DNA from: Neisseriaceae bacterium
GTDB taxonomy: Bacteria; Pseudomonadota; Gammaproteobacteria; Burkholderiales; UBA11063
Assembly (NCBI GenBank): GCA_947499925.1
Contig: CANMQR010000061.1
Location: forward strand, 1 to 5,560
DNA: 5,560 nt
Direction: 5' to 3'
Shown here: positions 1 through 5,560 of the stretch, piece by piece
Numbering within the stretch: position 1 is the first letter of the stretch
Layout of the letters: every line of letters begins with the position of its first letter
Position numbers and translations under genes: made by a program
The notes under the pieces: generated by a model
The model's database searches: none
Told to the model about the DNA's origin: nothing
The model's input: the letters and a program-made list of their open reading frames with translations, nothing else

Positions 1-64
1 GCAAATAACAGATAAAACGCAATTCTTCTCAGTAATTAGAAAATGGATTGGGGAGGTATTATGA
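1..64 (+). CDS. 3' end of upstream operon gene, possibly DUF4381-type membrane protein (partial)
   Basis: The first complete codon is at 2-4 and the frame stays open to TGA at 62-64, giving about 20 C-terminal residues that end in ...FSVIRKWIGEVL. The stop overlaps the batA start as ATGA (61-64), the usual arrangement between co-translated genes, and this supports the frame being real although little of it is visible. In gammaproteobacterial MoxR/Bat operons the gene directly before batA is typically a small DUF4381 protein with one membrane segment. The Arg/Lys-Trp-Ile tail is compatible with that, but the identity is inferred from position and is not demonstrated. It could be another operon member, such as the DUF58 protein. 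Confidence 0.7.
   Translation, partial: QITDKTQFFSVIRKWIGEVL
52..56 (+). promoter_or_regulatory. Shine-Dalgarno site that fixes the batA start at 61
   Basis: GGAGG at 52-56, within GGGGAGGT, lies 4 nt before the ATG at 61. It lies inside the reading frame that would begin at the alternative ATG at 43, and that ATG has only a weak AT-rich upstream stretch with no clear SD. Together with the ATGA overlap at 61-64, this favours initiation at 61. Confidence 0.75.
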
Positions 65-1050
65 TACAAATTGCCTACCCTTGGGAATTGTTTTTAGTAG
101 TAATACCATTTATTTTCAGGTATATACTACCAAAAACACAAGAAAATATTGTTACTGGATTAAAAGTACCCTTTTTTGAAAATATTGCGAAGAGTTTTGG
201 AAATACAAGAAGTAATTCAGCCAATATTTCATATCTAAAATACCTAGCAGCGCTAATCTGGATACTAATAGTTATTTCAGGCTCTGGAATACAGTGGCTT
301 GGTAAACCATTACCAGTACAACAAAGTGGCCGTGATTTGCTTCTGGCGATAGATTTATCTGGGAGTATGCAAACTCCTGATATGGTAACTAATGGTCAAA
401 ATGTAACGAGGATTGATATAGTTAAAAATGTAGCTCATGAATTTATCGATAATCGAACTGGCGATAGACTTGGTCTTATTTTATTTGGTTCTGCTCCATA
501 CTTACAAACTCCGCTAACTTTTGATAGACACACTGTTGCTCAAATGCTTGATGATGCAACTATTGGTCTTGCGGGGGAACAAACTGCTATTGGGGATGCT
601 ATTGGTCTAACAGTTAAAAAACTTATGGACTATCAGGATGGAGATAAGGCTCTAATATTACTAACTGATGGTGGTAATAATGCAGGAGTGCTACAACCAC
701 TAGATGCAGCAAAACTAGCAGCTAAAGAGCATATTAAAATATATACTATTGGTATTGGGGCGAGTCAAATGACTGTTCAAGGAATGTTTGGAGCTAGAAC
801 TATAAACCCTTCAAGTGATTTGGATGTCAATACTCTAAAACAAATTGCAGCACTAACTGGTGGGCAATTCTTTAGAGCTGAAGATGGTGATAGCCTTAGA
901 AATATTTACGCTCATATAAATCAGCTAGAGCCAGTAAAAGCTGATAGTGTGATAGTTCGTCCAATTACACCATTTTATCCATGGAGTCTAGGATTAGCTT
1001 TGATTTTAAGTTTTATTTTAGTTCTTCTAAAAGCGCGGAGACAACTATAA
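61..1050 (+). CDS. batA: BatA-like VWA-domain membrane protein
   Basis: A 329-residue protein of the BatA/aerotolerance-operon VWA family. Membrane segments lie near residues 5-20 and 61-76, followed by a VWA domain at about 90-290 and a final membrane segment at about 305-323. The metal-ion-dependent adhesion site is complete: D98-L-S100-G-S102, T175 in GEQTAIGDA, and D203 in LLTDGGNN. The segment TINPSSDLDVNTLKQIA followed by GGQFFRA is the usual end of the BatA domain. Basic residues after the first segment and the KARRQL tail imply a cytoplasmic loop and C-terminus with a periplasmic VWA domain (inference). The start at 61 is chosen over an in-frame ATG at 43, because of the GGAGG site and the ATGA overlap with the preceding gene. 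The role is probably metal-dependent protein binding in an envelope Bat complex served by a MoxR ATPase. The biochemical activity is not known. Confidence 0.9.
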   Translation: MIQIAYPWELFLVVIPFIFRYILPKTQENIVTGLKVPFFENIAKSFGNTRSNSANISYLKYLAALIWILIVISGSGIQWLGKPLPVQQSGRDLLLAIDLSGSMQTPDMVTNGQNVTRIDIVKNVAHEFIDNRTGDRLGLILFGSAPYLQTPLTFDRHTVAQMLDDATIGLAGEQTAIGDAIGLTVKKLMDYQDGDKALILLTDGGNNAGVLQPLDAAKLAAKEHIKIYTIGIGASQMTVQGMFGARTINPSSDLDVNTLKQIAALTGGQFFRAEDGDSLRNIYAHINQLEPVKADSVIVRPITPFYPWSLGLALILSFILVLLKARRQL

Positions 1051-1973
1051 TGATATTTCATTTTTTACGCCCATGGTGGTTTTTAGCTATTATTCCAGCG
1101 CTTTTATTATTAATTTTTAGCCTAAATAAAAGTAACTCTTCAAATAATAACTGGGCAAAATACTGTGATGCACATTTACTGAAACACTTAATATCTAACG
1201 AAACTCGAACGCTAAGAAATTATATGCCTTTTGTGTTATTTAGTTTATGGTTAATAGCTATTTTGGCTCTTGCTGGTCCTACATGGTCAATGTATGGACA
1301 ACCCGTATACCAAAAGAATATTGCACGAGTTATAGCCCTTGATGTATCTCAGTCAATGACTGCAACTGATATTGCCCCATCTAGATTAGATAGAGCCAAA
1401 TATAAATCCATTGATTTATTGCATAATATCACTGAGGGTCAAACTGGGATGGTGGTTTTTTCTAGTAGTAGTTTTTTAGTGTCTCCCCTAACTAATGATA
1501 CTAATACGATAGCTTCAATGGTACCAGTATTAGACAATAACATTGTTCCTGTACAAGGATCTGATATATTACCGGCTCTCAGAAAATCTGCTAAACTACT
1601 AAAACAAGCTGGTAATACACGTGGCGAAATAATATTAATTACGGATAGCACTCCTAGTGATGAAGCTATCAAAGCGGCGAAAACATTGGCAACAGATGGC
1701 TTTACCACATCGGCTCTTGGAATAGGCACGGAGAATTCAAGTGATGGATTACGTAGCCTCGCAACTGCTGGTAACGGTAGCTACGTTGATTTTAGTAATG
1801 ATAATTCAGATATTGATAGCCTGCTTCTTAAAAGAGACCATGTCAATTCCAAAGCCTCTAAAGAACTACAAATAAAAAGCCTTTGGAAAGATGAAGGGCA
1901 TTATTTAATCTGGTTATTAGTGTTTTTAGTAGCGTTTTTAGCTCGTCGTGGATGGTTGGAAAAAATATGTTAA
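1050..1973 (+). CDS. batB: BatB-like VWA-domain membrane protein
   Basis: A 307-residue paralogue of the preceding gene with the same plan: membrane segments at about 8-24 and 57-76, a VWA domain at about 90-265 and a C-terminal membrane segment at about 284-298 followed by ARRGWLEK. MIDAS residues are D98-V-S100-Q-S102, S171 in VQGSDI and D199 in ILITDS. The third position is Ser where BatA has Thr. The frame is open upstream to an ATG at 981, but that would overlap batA by 70 nt. The ATG at 1050 shares a base with the batA stop (TAATG) and has GGAG at 1037-1040, 9 nt upstream, so it is preferred. Charges around the segments again suggest a periplasmic VWA domain. In many gammaproteobacteria BatB is fused to the TPR protein; here they are separate genes. 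The two VWA proteins probably act together in one envelope complex (inference from family and operon). Confidence 0.9.
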   Translation: MIFHFLRPWWFLAIIPALLLLIFSLNKSNSSNNNWAKYCDAHLLKHLISNETRTLRNYMPFVLFSLWLIAILALAGPTWSMYGQPVYQKNIARVIALDVSQSMTATDIAPSRLDRAKYKSIDLLHNITEGQTGMVVFSSSSFLVSPLTNDTNTIASMVPVLDNNIVPVQGSDILPALRKSAKLLKQAGNTRGEIILITDSTPSDEAIKAAKTLATDGFTTSALGIGTENSSDGLRSLATAGNGSYVDFSNDNSDIDSLLLKRDHVNSKASKELQIKSLWKDEGHYLIWLLVFLVAFLARRGWLEKIC

Positions 1974-2821
1974 AACATAGATTATTGATTTTAAGCTTTT
2001 TACCACATTTTTGTTTTGCTATGTCGGTTGCTGATTTTTTTTATAATACTGACCAACAAGCATATAATTTACTAAAACAAAATAAGAATGCCTCAGCAGC
2101 AGCCAAATTTACTGATAAAAACTGGAAGGGTGTAGCTTATTATCGTGACAAACAATATGAATCAGCTTATGATGAATTTAAACTAGATAATTCAGCAGAA
2201 GGTCTATATAACCAAGGTAATGCCCTAGCCAATCTTGAAAAATATGATGATGCCATTAGTGCTTATACTAAAGCGCTGGAACTAAAAAAAGATTATCCTG
2301 AAGCTAAATTCAATAAAGAACTTTTAGAAAAACTAAAACAACAGCAACAAAATTCTGACAAATCTGATAAGCAGAACGATAAATCAGATAAGAATGATAA
2401 ATCTAATAGTAAATCTGATAACAAAAACGATAAGTCTGACAAATCTGATAAGAACAATAAATCAAATGGTAAGTCTGATAAGAACGACAAGAGTGATAAA
2501 TCTAGCAAATCTGAAGAGAATAATAAGAACTCAAAAGATAAGTCACAAGATGCTAAAGATGGATCTAAAGAGAATAAAAAGCAGCCTGAACAAACAAAGG
2601 AGCAAAAAGCGCAGTCTCAAGAAGAACAGGCTGCTAAAAAGGCTGAAGAAGATGCCAAGGCTGCACAAGCAGCGAAACCTGACAACGCTGATCACCAAAC
2701 ACCAACTCAGATAGAGAACGCTGAAGTAAAATCAGCACTTTCTCAAGTACCTGATGATCCAGGTGGACTTTTAAGAAACAAATTTAGACGTGATTATCAA
2801 AGTGGACAAGATAATGATTAA
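1967..2821 (+). CDS. batC: BatC-like periplasmic TPR protein with Lys/Ser/Asp/Asn-rich linker
   Basis: A 284-residue protein. A likely Sec signal peptide (MLKHR, then a hydrophobic LLILSFLPHFCFA stretch) would be cut near residue 18. Residues 20-75 contain the BatC-type NWKGVAYYRDKQYESA region, and 77-110 form a clear TPR with GLYNQGNALANLEKYDDAI. Residues 129-200 are low-complexity repeats of KSDKND type; 201-235 are rich in Glu/Gln/Ala/Lys and probably helical. The tail VPDDPGGLLRNKFRRDY is the conserved end of this family. The start is placed at 1967 and not the in-frame ATG at 1952: it gives a cleaner signal peptide, has GGAA at 1958-1961, and overlaps the batB stop by 7 nt (ATGTTAA). The cysteine in the hydrophobic region does not fit a lipobox. 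It probably acts as a protein-protein adaptor in the periplasm beside BatA, BatB and BatD (inference). Confidence 0.88.
   Translation: MLKHRLLILSFLPHFCFAMSVADFFYNTDQQAYNLLKQNKNASAAAKFTDKNWKGVAYYRDKQYESAYDEFKLDNSAEGLYNQGNALANLEKYDDAISAYTKALELKKDYPEAKFNKELLEKLKQQQQNSDKSDKQNDKSDKNDKSNSKSDNKNDKSDKSDKNNKSNGKSDKNDKSDKSSKSEENNKNSKDKSQDAKDGSKENKKQPEQTKEQKAQSQEEQAAKKAEEDAKAAQAAKPDNADHQTPTQIENAEVKSALSQVPDDPGGLLRNKFRRDYQSGQDND
2354..2518 (+). repeat. In-frame imperfect repeats encoding the KSDKND-type linker of BatC
   Basis: The stretch encodes repeated K-S-D-K-N-D units at about residues 130-184 of the TPR protein. Within it, 2381-2440 (residues 139-158) and 2441-2497 (residues 159-177) are two copies of a larger block: KSDKNDKSNSKSDNKNDKSD against KSDKNNKSNGKSDKNDKSD. 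The copies differ at synonymous positions (for example TCA/TCT, AAT/AAC, AAA/AAG), so the duplication is not very recent or is under selection for the protein sequence. The reverse strand reads as an artefactual Leu/Ser/Asp-rich frame. Confidence 0.85.
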
Positions 2822-4409
2822 ATATTTTATACATGGGATAATATTATTTTTATTAGTTAACATAGCATTTGCAATCGTTCCAGCTAGTATTGATAGAAAC
2901 AATATTCAAGTAGGTCAAACTTTTACTCTAAATATAGATGTTAGTCATACCAATGGCACTCCAGAAATAGATACCCTACGGAATAATTTTGATATTTTAG
3001 GTACTAGTAATAATAGCCAAATGAGTATTATTAATGGTCATATGAATTCACAAAAATCTATTATGGTAACGCTATCTCCCAAAACCCCTGGAAAGCAACA
3101 AATTCCAGCTATAAAAGTTGGTAGTGATGTCACAAATCCAATTACTATTGATGTATCTAAAACCCCACAAAATATAATGCCAAAGGGAGATACCAGCGCT
3201 CAAGTTTTTATTGATGTTAGCCTCAATAATTCAAGTACCTATGTCAATGTTCCTGTTATTTATAGTTTGAAATTATATTTTACGGCACCCCTAAACAATC
3301 TATCTATGGCTAATTTTGATATACCTAAAGCTCAAATTAAACCTCTTGTGAAAAACACCCAGTATCGAACTAAGTACCACGGTAAAGAATACGAGGTAAT
3401 CGAACAAAAGCTTTTAATAACCCCCAACAAAACTGGAACTACAGAAATTCCTCCAGCGAGAATTAGCGGTTTGATAATGGATCATGACTCGAATAATTTC
3501 TTTGCTTCTCCTAGTAATTTTAATATTCAGTCAAAACCATTAACTATTAATGTATTACCAGTACCTGGTAAAAACCCACAAGCTCTTTTAGCTAAGAAAC
3601 TAAAGGTAACTGACTCATGGTCAGTAAGTTTGGAGAGTATAACAATTGGGCAACCTATAACTAGAACTATTACTATTGAAGCTACAGGTGTACCTTATAA
3701 TCTAATTCCAGAACTAAAATTTGACACTCCTAAAGGCGTAAATTCATATCCTGACAAAACGCTAACTGATACATCCGTAGTAGATGATAACCTTCTTGGA
3801 CAGAAAACTTTTAAAACTGTGTATATTCCAACTAGTACTGGAATTATTAAATTCCCTGAGACTAAAATTAAATGGTGGGATATTAATAAAAAAGTTGAAA
3901 AGACTGAAGTTTTAGAATCAAAAACATATACTGTACTAACTGATGGTAAAAAACCTGTAGCATCATTTGGCGTAGCAACAACACCACAAAAACCAGTAAA
4001 AACAACTTTTAAATGGTGGAGATATCTTGTAATAACAATAGCTCTTTGTATAATAGTGTTGATAATAGCTGTCATAATTAGGAGAAGACTTGGGTTAGGC
4101 AGGCGTACTACACAACAAAATTATACGTTACTTAAAAAAGCTATTCATGATAAGGACATAAAAGCACTTAATCACGCTTTGATTGCTTTAGCATCATCAT
4201 ATACTAATAAAAAGATTTATACGATTTCTGACATCAAAGAGTTAACTAATAACACAACTCTTCATGAATTAATTGATAAACTTAATCTTGCTTTGTATAA
4301 AGGATACCCATTTGATGAGTTTGACACACTACTTGAGCAAATAAATATATTATCCCGCGGGAAGAAAGCTAAAAAAGCAGATTTTCTAAAAAACCTATAC
4401 CCCGAATAG
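2814..4409 (+). CDS. batD: BatD-like single-pass membrane protein
   Basis: A 531-residue protein of the BatD (oxygen tolerance) family. It has a signal peptide at residues 1-20 (MIKYF, a hydrophobic core, then AFA before IVPASIDRNNIQVGQ). A long beta-rich region at about 21-400 follows, starting with the typical 'A.vdr..i..Ge.f.L.i' pattern. One membrane segment lies at about 403-422, followed by RRR and a helical, probably cytoplasmic C-terminal domain at 430-531. Length and layout fit proteobacterial BatD. The frame is open from a GTG at 2790, but the ATG at 2814 gives a proper signal peptide and overlaps the batC stop by 8 nt (ATGATTAA), with GGA at 2804-2806 as a weak SD. As the last gene of the operon it would present a large periplasmic surface to the VWA and TPR partners (inference). 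The molecular function of BatD is not established. Confidence 0.9.
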   Translation: MIKYFIHGIILFLLVNIAFAIVPASIDRNNIQVGQTFTLNIDVSHTNGTPEIDTLRNNFDILGTSNNSQMSIINGHMNSQKSIMVTLSPKTPGKQQIPAIKVGSDVTNPITIDVSKTPQNIMPKGDTSAQVFIDVSLNNSSTYVNVPVIYSLKLYFTAPLNNLSMANFDIPKAQIKPLVKNTQYRTKYHGKEYEVIEQKLLITPNKTGTTEIPPARISGLIMDHDSNNFFASPSNFNIQSKPLTINVLPVPGKNPQALLAKKLKVTDSWSVSLESITIGQPITRTITIEATGVPYNLIPELKFDTPKGVNSYPDKTLTDTSVVDDNLLGQKTFKTVYIPTSTGIIKFPETKIKWWDINKKVEKTEVLESKTYTVLTDGKKPVASFGVATTPQKPVKTTFKWWRYLVITIALCIIVLIIAVIIRRRLGLGRRTTQQNYTLLKKAIHDKDIKALNHALIALASSYTNKKIYTISDIKELTNNTTLHELIDKLNLALYKGYPFDEFDTLLEQINILSRGKKAKKADFLKNLYPE

Positions 4410-4411
4410 CA

Positions 4412-4507
4412 TTTTTCTCGTCATCCCAGTGCGCCTCTAAATCGGCATCCCAGCCTTTTTCTCGTCATCCCAGCCCTTTTTCTCGTCATCCCAGCGAAGG
4501 CTGGGAT
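4412..4507. repeat. Cluster of four TCGTCATCCCAG-type intergenic repeats
   Basis: Three identical 18-nt copies of a T5-CTCGTCATCCCAG unit occur at 4412-4429, 4456-4473 and 4477-4494. A degenerate fourth, TCGGCATCCCAG, lies at 4442-4453. Spacing between units is roughly 20-24 nt. They fill nearly all of the gap between the convergent ends of batD and rph. The units resemble half-sites of the short dispersed palindromic elements with a CGTCATCCC...GGGATCC pattern found in many proteobacterial genomes. Only the last copy is followed by its complementary half. The origin could be slippage or repeated insertion at one site. Confidence 0.8.
4488..4507. repeat. Perfect 8-bp-stem hairpin at the end of the repeat cluster
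   Basis: ATCCCAGC (4488-4495), a 4-nt GAAG loop and GCTGGGAT (4500-4507) form a perfect inverted repeat between convergent genes. It lies 78 nt past the batD stop and 16 nt past the rph stop. Neither strand has a run of T directly after the stem, so it is not a textbook intrinsic terminator. It could still protect 3' ends or end transcription weakly from either side. It is also the intact copy of the dispersed palindromic element. Confidence 0.75.
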
Positions 4508-4523
4508 CCATGCCCTAAAGCGT

Positions 4524-5240
4524 TTAAACCTCGAGAGCCTCTTTTTGCTTAGCAACTAAATTAGTAATCCCAATTTCTGCCAAATCAAGTAACTCATTCA
4601 TTTCTTTGCGACTAAAAGCCGCACCCTCAGCTGTACCTTGGATTTCCACTATTCCAAGGTCTTCTAGCATAACAAAATTCATATCAGCATCACAAGCACT
4701 ATCTTCTACATAATTAAGATCAAGCATCGGTACACCCTTATAGACCCCAACCGATACCGCAGCCATAAACTTTTTAACAGGATGTTCTGGAATTTTTCCG
4801 CTATCAACTAATTTACTAAAAGCATCATGTAACGCTACAAAAGCGCCAGTAATACTAGCAGTACGTGTACCACCATCAGCTTGGATAACATCACAATCAA
4901 TCAAAATCTGGCGTTCACCTATATGACTTAAATCCACACAAGCGCGTAAACTGCGGCCTATAAGACGGGAAATTTCTTGAGCTCTAGGGTTTACCTTACC
5001 TGACACCGCATCGCGTTTATTTCTGGTATGAGTAGCTCTAGGAAGCATACTATATTCAGCACTAATCCAGCCTTGGTTTTTACCCATTAAAAATGGCGGT
5101 ACTCTATCTTCAACGGTTGCGGTACATAATACCTTAGTTTCGCCAAATTCAACCAATACCGATCCTTCTGCATACTTGGTATAATTTCTGGTAATTTTAA
5201 CATCGCGTAATTGTTCATCTAGCCTACCATCATATCGCAT
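4524..5240 (-). CDS. rph: Ribonuclease PH
   Basis: A 238-residue protein, the same length as the E. coli enzyme. RNase PH is a phosphate-dependent 3'-5' exoribonuclease that trims nucleotides downstream of the CCA end during tRNA maturation and takes part in structured RNA decay; it works as a hexameric ring in the cytoplasm. Visible signatures are the N-terminal MRYDGR, the phosphate-site arginines R86 (in VNPRAQE) and R126 (in DGGTRTASI), and the acidic residues D180 and D186 in [16 protein letters not shown] that fit the metal/catalytic positions of the family. No truncation or frameshift is present. The ATG at 5238-5240 has AGGG (5251-5254 on the complement) about 10 nt upstream. The gene is convergent with batD and divergent from two tRNA genes, which are possible substrates. 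Confidence 0.97.
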   Translation of the reverse strand: MRYDGRLDEQLRDVKITRNYTKYAEGSVLVEFGETKVLCTATVEDRVPPFLMGKNQGWISAEYSMLPRATHTRNKRDAVSGKVNPRAQEISRLIGRSLRACVDLSHIGERQILIDCDVIQADGGTRTASITGAFVALHDAFSKLVDSGKIPEHPVKKFMAAVSVGVYKGVPMLDLNYVEDSACDADMNFVMLEDLGIVEIQGTAEGAAFSRKEMNELLDLAEIGITNLVAKQKEALEV

Positions 5241-5276
5241 AATAAATATTCCCTAACATTCTAATTTAATTGAATG

Positions 5277-5305
5277 ATTGTAGCAAATTAACTCATTAAA
5301 TGCAA
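5277..5305 (-). promoter_or_regulatory. Candidate promoter for rph
   Basis: On the minus strand, TACAAT (complement of 5277-5282) matches five of six -10 consensus bases. It is preceded by TGC (5283-5285), making an extended -10. A weak -35, TTGCAT (complement of 5300-5305), lies 17 nt upstream. Transcription would start near 5270, leaving a leader of about 30 nt. The region is AT-rich, so chance matches are possible. Confidence 0.5.
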
Positions 5306-5332
5306 ATTTATTAAAAAAACCATTAAAAACAC

Positions 5333-5362
5333 TTGCAAAAGACAGATATTTTATGTGATAAT
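5333..5362 (+). promoter_or_regulatory. Candidate promoter for the tRNA-Val/tRNA-Asp transcript
   Basis: TTGCAA (5333-5338) and GATAAT (5357-5362) are separated by 18 nt. TGT before the -10 (5354-5356) makes it an extended -10. The expected start is near 5369, about 24 nt before the tRNA-Val 5' end. This is the only convincing promoter in front of the tRNAs and is back to back with the rph promoter candidate. Confidence 0.6.
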
Positions 5363-5372
5363 ACTAACCTCG

Positions 5373-5391
5373 CAACAAAGCAAATTTGTTG
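5373..5391 (+). repeat. Inverted repeat in the tRNA leader
   Basis: CAACAAA (5373-5379), spacer GCAAA and TTTGTTG (5385-5391) form a perfect 7-bp stem that ends two nucleotides before the first base of tRNA-Val. If transcription starts near 5369 it would form almost the whole leader of the precursor. It is AT-rich and so only modestly stable; a role is unproven. Confidence 0.6.
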
Positions 5392-5392
5392 A

Positions 5393-5468
5393 GGGCGCTT
5401 AGCTCAGTTGGTAGAGCGTCTGCCTTACAAGCAGAATGTCATAGGTTCGAATCCTGTAGCGCCCACCA
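5393..5468 (+). tRNA. tRNA-Val (anticodon UAC)
   Basis: The full cloverleaf is readable. The acceptor stem is GGGCGCT (5393-5399) paired with AGCGCCC (5458-5464), with discriminator A and encoded CCA (5466-5468). The D arm is GCTCAGTTGGTAGAGC. The anticodon stem TCTGC/GCAGA encloses loop CTTACAA with anticodon TAC at 5426-5428. The T arm contains GGTTCGAATCC. The total is 76 nt. It reads GUA and, with a modified U34, other Val codons. It is co-transcribed with the next tRNA, 13 nt away. Confidence 0.97.
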
Positions 5469-5481
5469 CTTCATACGTCAC

Positions 5482-5558
5482 GGAGCGGTAGTTCAGTTGG
5501 TTAGAATACCGGCCTGTCACGCCGGGGGTCGCGGGTTCGAGTCCCGTCCGCTCCGCCA
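5482..5558 (+). tRNA. tRNA-Asp (anticodon GUC)
   Basis: The acceptor stem GGAGCGG (5482-5488) pairs with CCGCTCC (5548-5554), followed by discriminator G (a normal Asp identity element) and encoded CCA (5556-5558). The anticodon stem CCGGC/GCCGG encloses loop CTGTCAC with anticodon GTC at 5516-5518. The T arm is GCGGGTTCGAGTCCCGT. The total is 77 nt. The 13-nt spacer to tRNA-Val has no promoter, so the two form one transcript that may continue beyond the window. Confidence 0.97.
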
Positions 5559-5560
5559 AC

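Noticed and set aside
1439..1729. Open minus-strand frame of 96 codons inside batB
   Set aside because: It lies entirely within the conserved VWA domain coding sequence, has no SD site and resembles no family I recognise; it is a shadow of batB.
1967..2023. BatC as a lipoprotein because of the cysteine in its signal region
   Set aside because: The residues before the Cys (LPHF) do not match a lipobox. The following FA/MS boundary fits ordinary signal peptidase cleavage better.
2293..2714. Open frames on both strands over the batC repeat region (Leu/Ser/Asp-rich on minus, Lys/Ile-rich on plus)
   Set aside because: They are translations of the low-complexity repeats in other frames. BatC has family-wide conserved sequence on both sides in its own frame.
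3695..4075. Open minus-strand frame of 126 codons inside batD
   Set aside because: It covers the BatD periplasmic and membrane coding region and has no start-site or family support.
4412..4507. Possible small CRISPR array
   Set aside because: Units are 18 nt with only about 3-26 nt between them, one is degenerate, spacers are not of uniform length, and no cas gene is present.
5393..5558. tRNA genes as a phage or island attachment site
   Set aside because: No integrase and no direct repeat of a tRNA 3' end is visible, and the window ends two bases after tRNA-Asp, so there is nothing to support an insertion.

Overview
The window is AT-rich, gene-dense gammaproteobacterial chromosome that looks like Francisella or a close relative. 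That assignment rests on overall character: low GC, a MoxR/Bat-type operon, Lys/Asn-rich proteins and TCGTCATCCCAG-type intergenic repeats. No species-specific marker was tested, so treat the genus as likely and the species as unknown.

Positions 1-4409 (+ strand) hold the distal part of a MoxR/Bat-type operon. First comes the 3' tip of an unidentified gene, probably the DUF4381-type membrane protein that usually precedes batA. It is followed by two VWA-domain membrane proteins (batA, batB), a TPR protein with a low-complexity Lys/Ser/Asp/Asn linker (batC) and the large single-pass protein batD. Every junction overlaps: the ATG of each gene lies within or touches the stop codon of the gene before it, which implies one transcript with coupled translation. 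The usual operon head (MoxR AAA+ ATPase and DUF58 protein) would lie upstream, outside the window. Signal peptides, membrane segments and flanking charges place the VWA domains, the TPR domain and most of BatD in the periplasm, consistent with an envelope complex. Homologous operons are linked to envelope integrity, stress tolerance and fitness in several bacteria, but the molecular activity is not settled.

Positions 4410-4523 form a short gap between convergent genes. It is filled with four imperfect copies of a TCGTCATCCCAG motif, the last of which forms a perfect 8-bp-stem hairpin.

Positions 4524-5240 (- strand) carry an intact rph (RNase PH, a phosphorolytic 3' tRNA-trimming enzyme) with all expected active-site residues. 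The 152-bp region 5241-5392 holds two divergent promoter candidates, both of extended -10 type: one for rph, the other for a tRNA pair. The tRNA transcript begins with a short leader containing a perfect 7-bp inverted repeat, followed by tRNA-Val(UAC) and tRNA-Asp(GUC), both with encoded CCA.

This is mostly ordinary core genome. I found no defence system, mobile element or clearly new system. The points most worth a second look are the duplicated low-complexity block in BatC, the intergenic repeat cluster, the tRNA leader hairpin and the start-site corrections.
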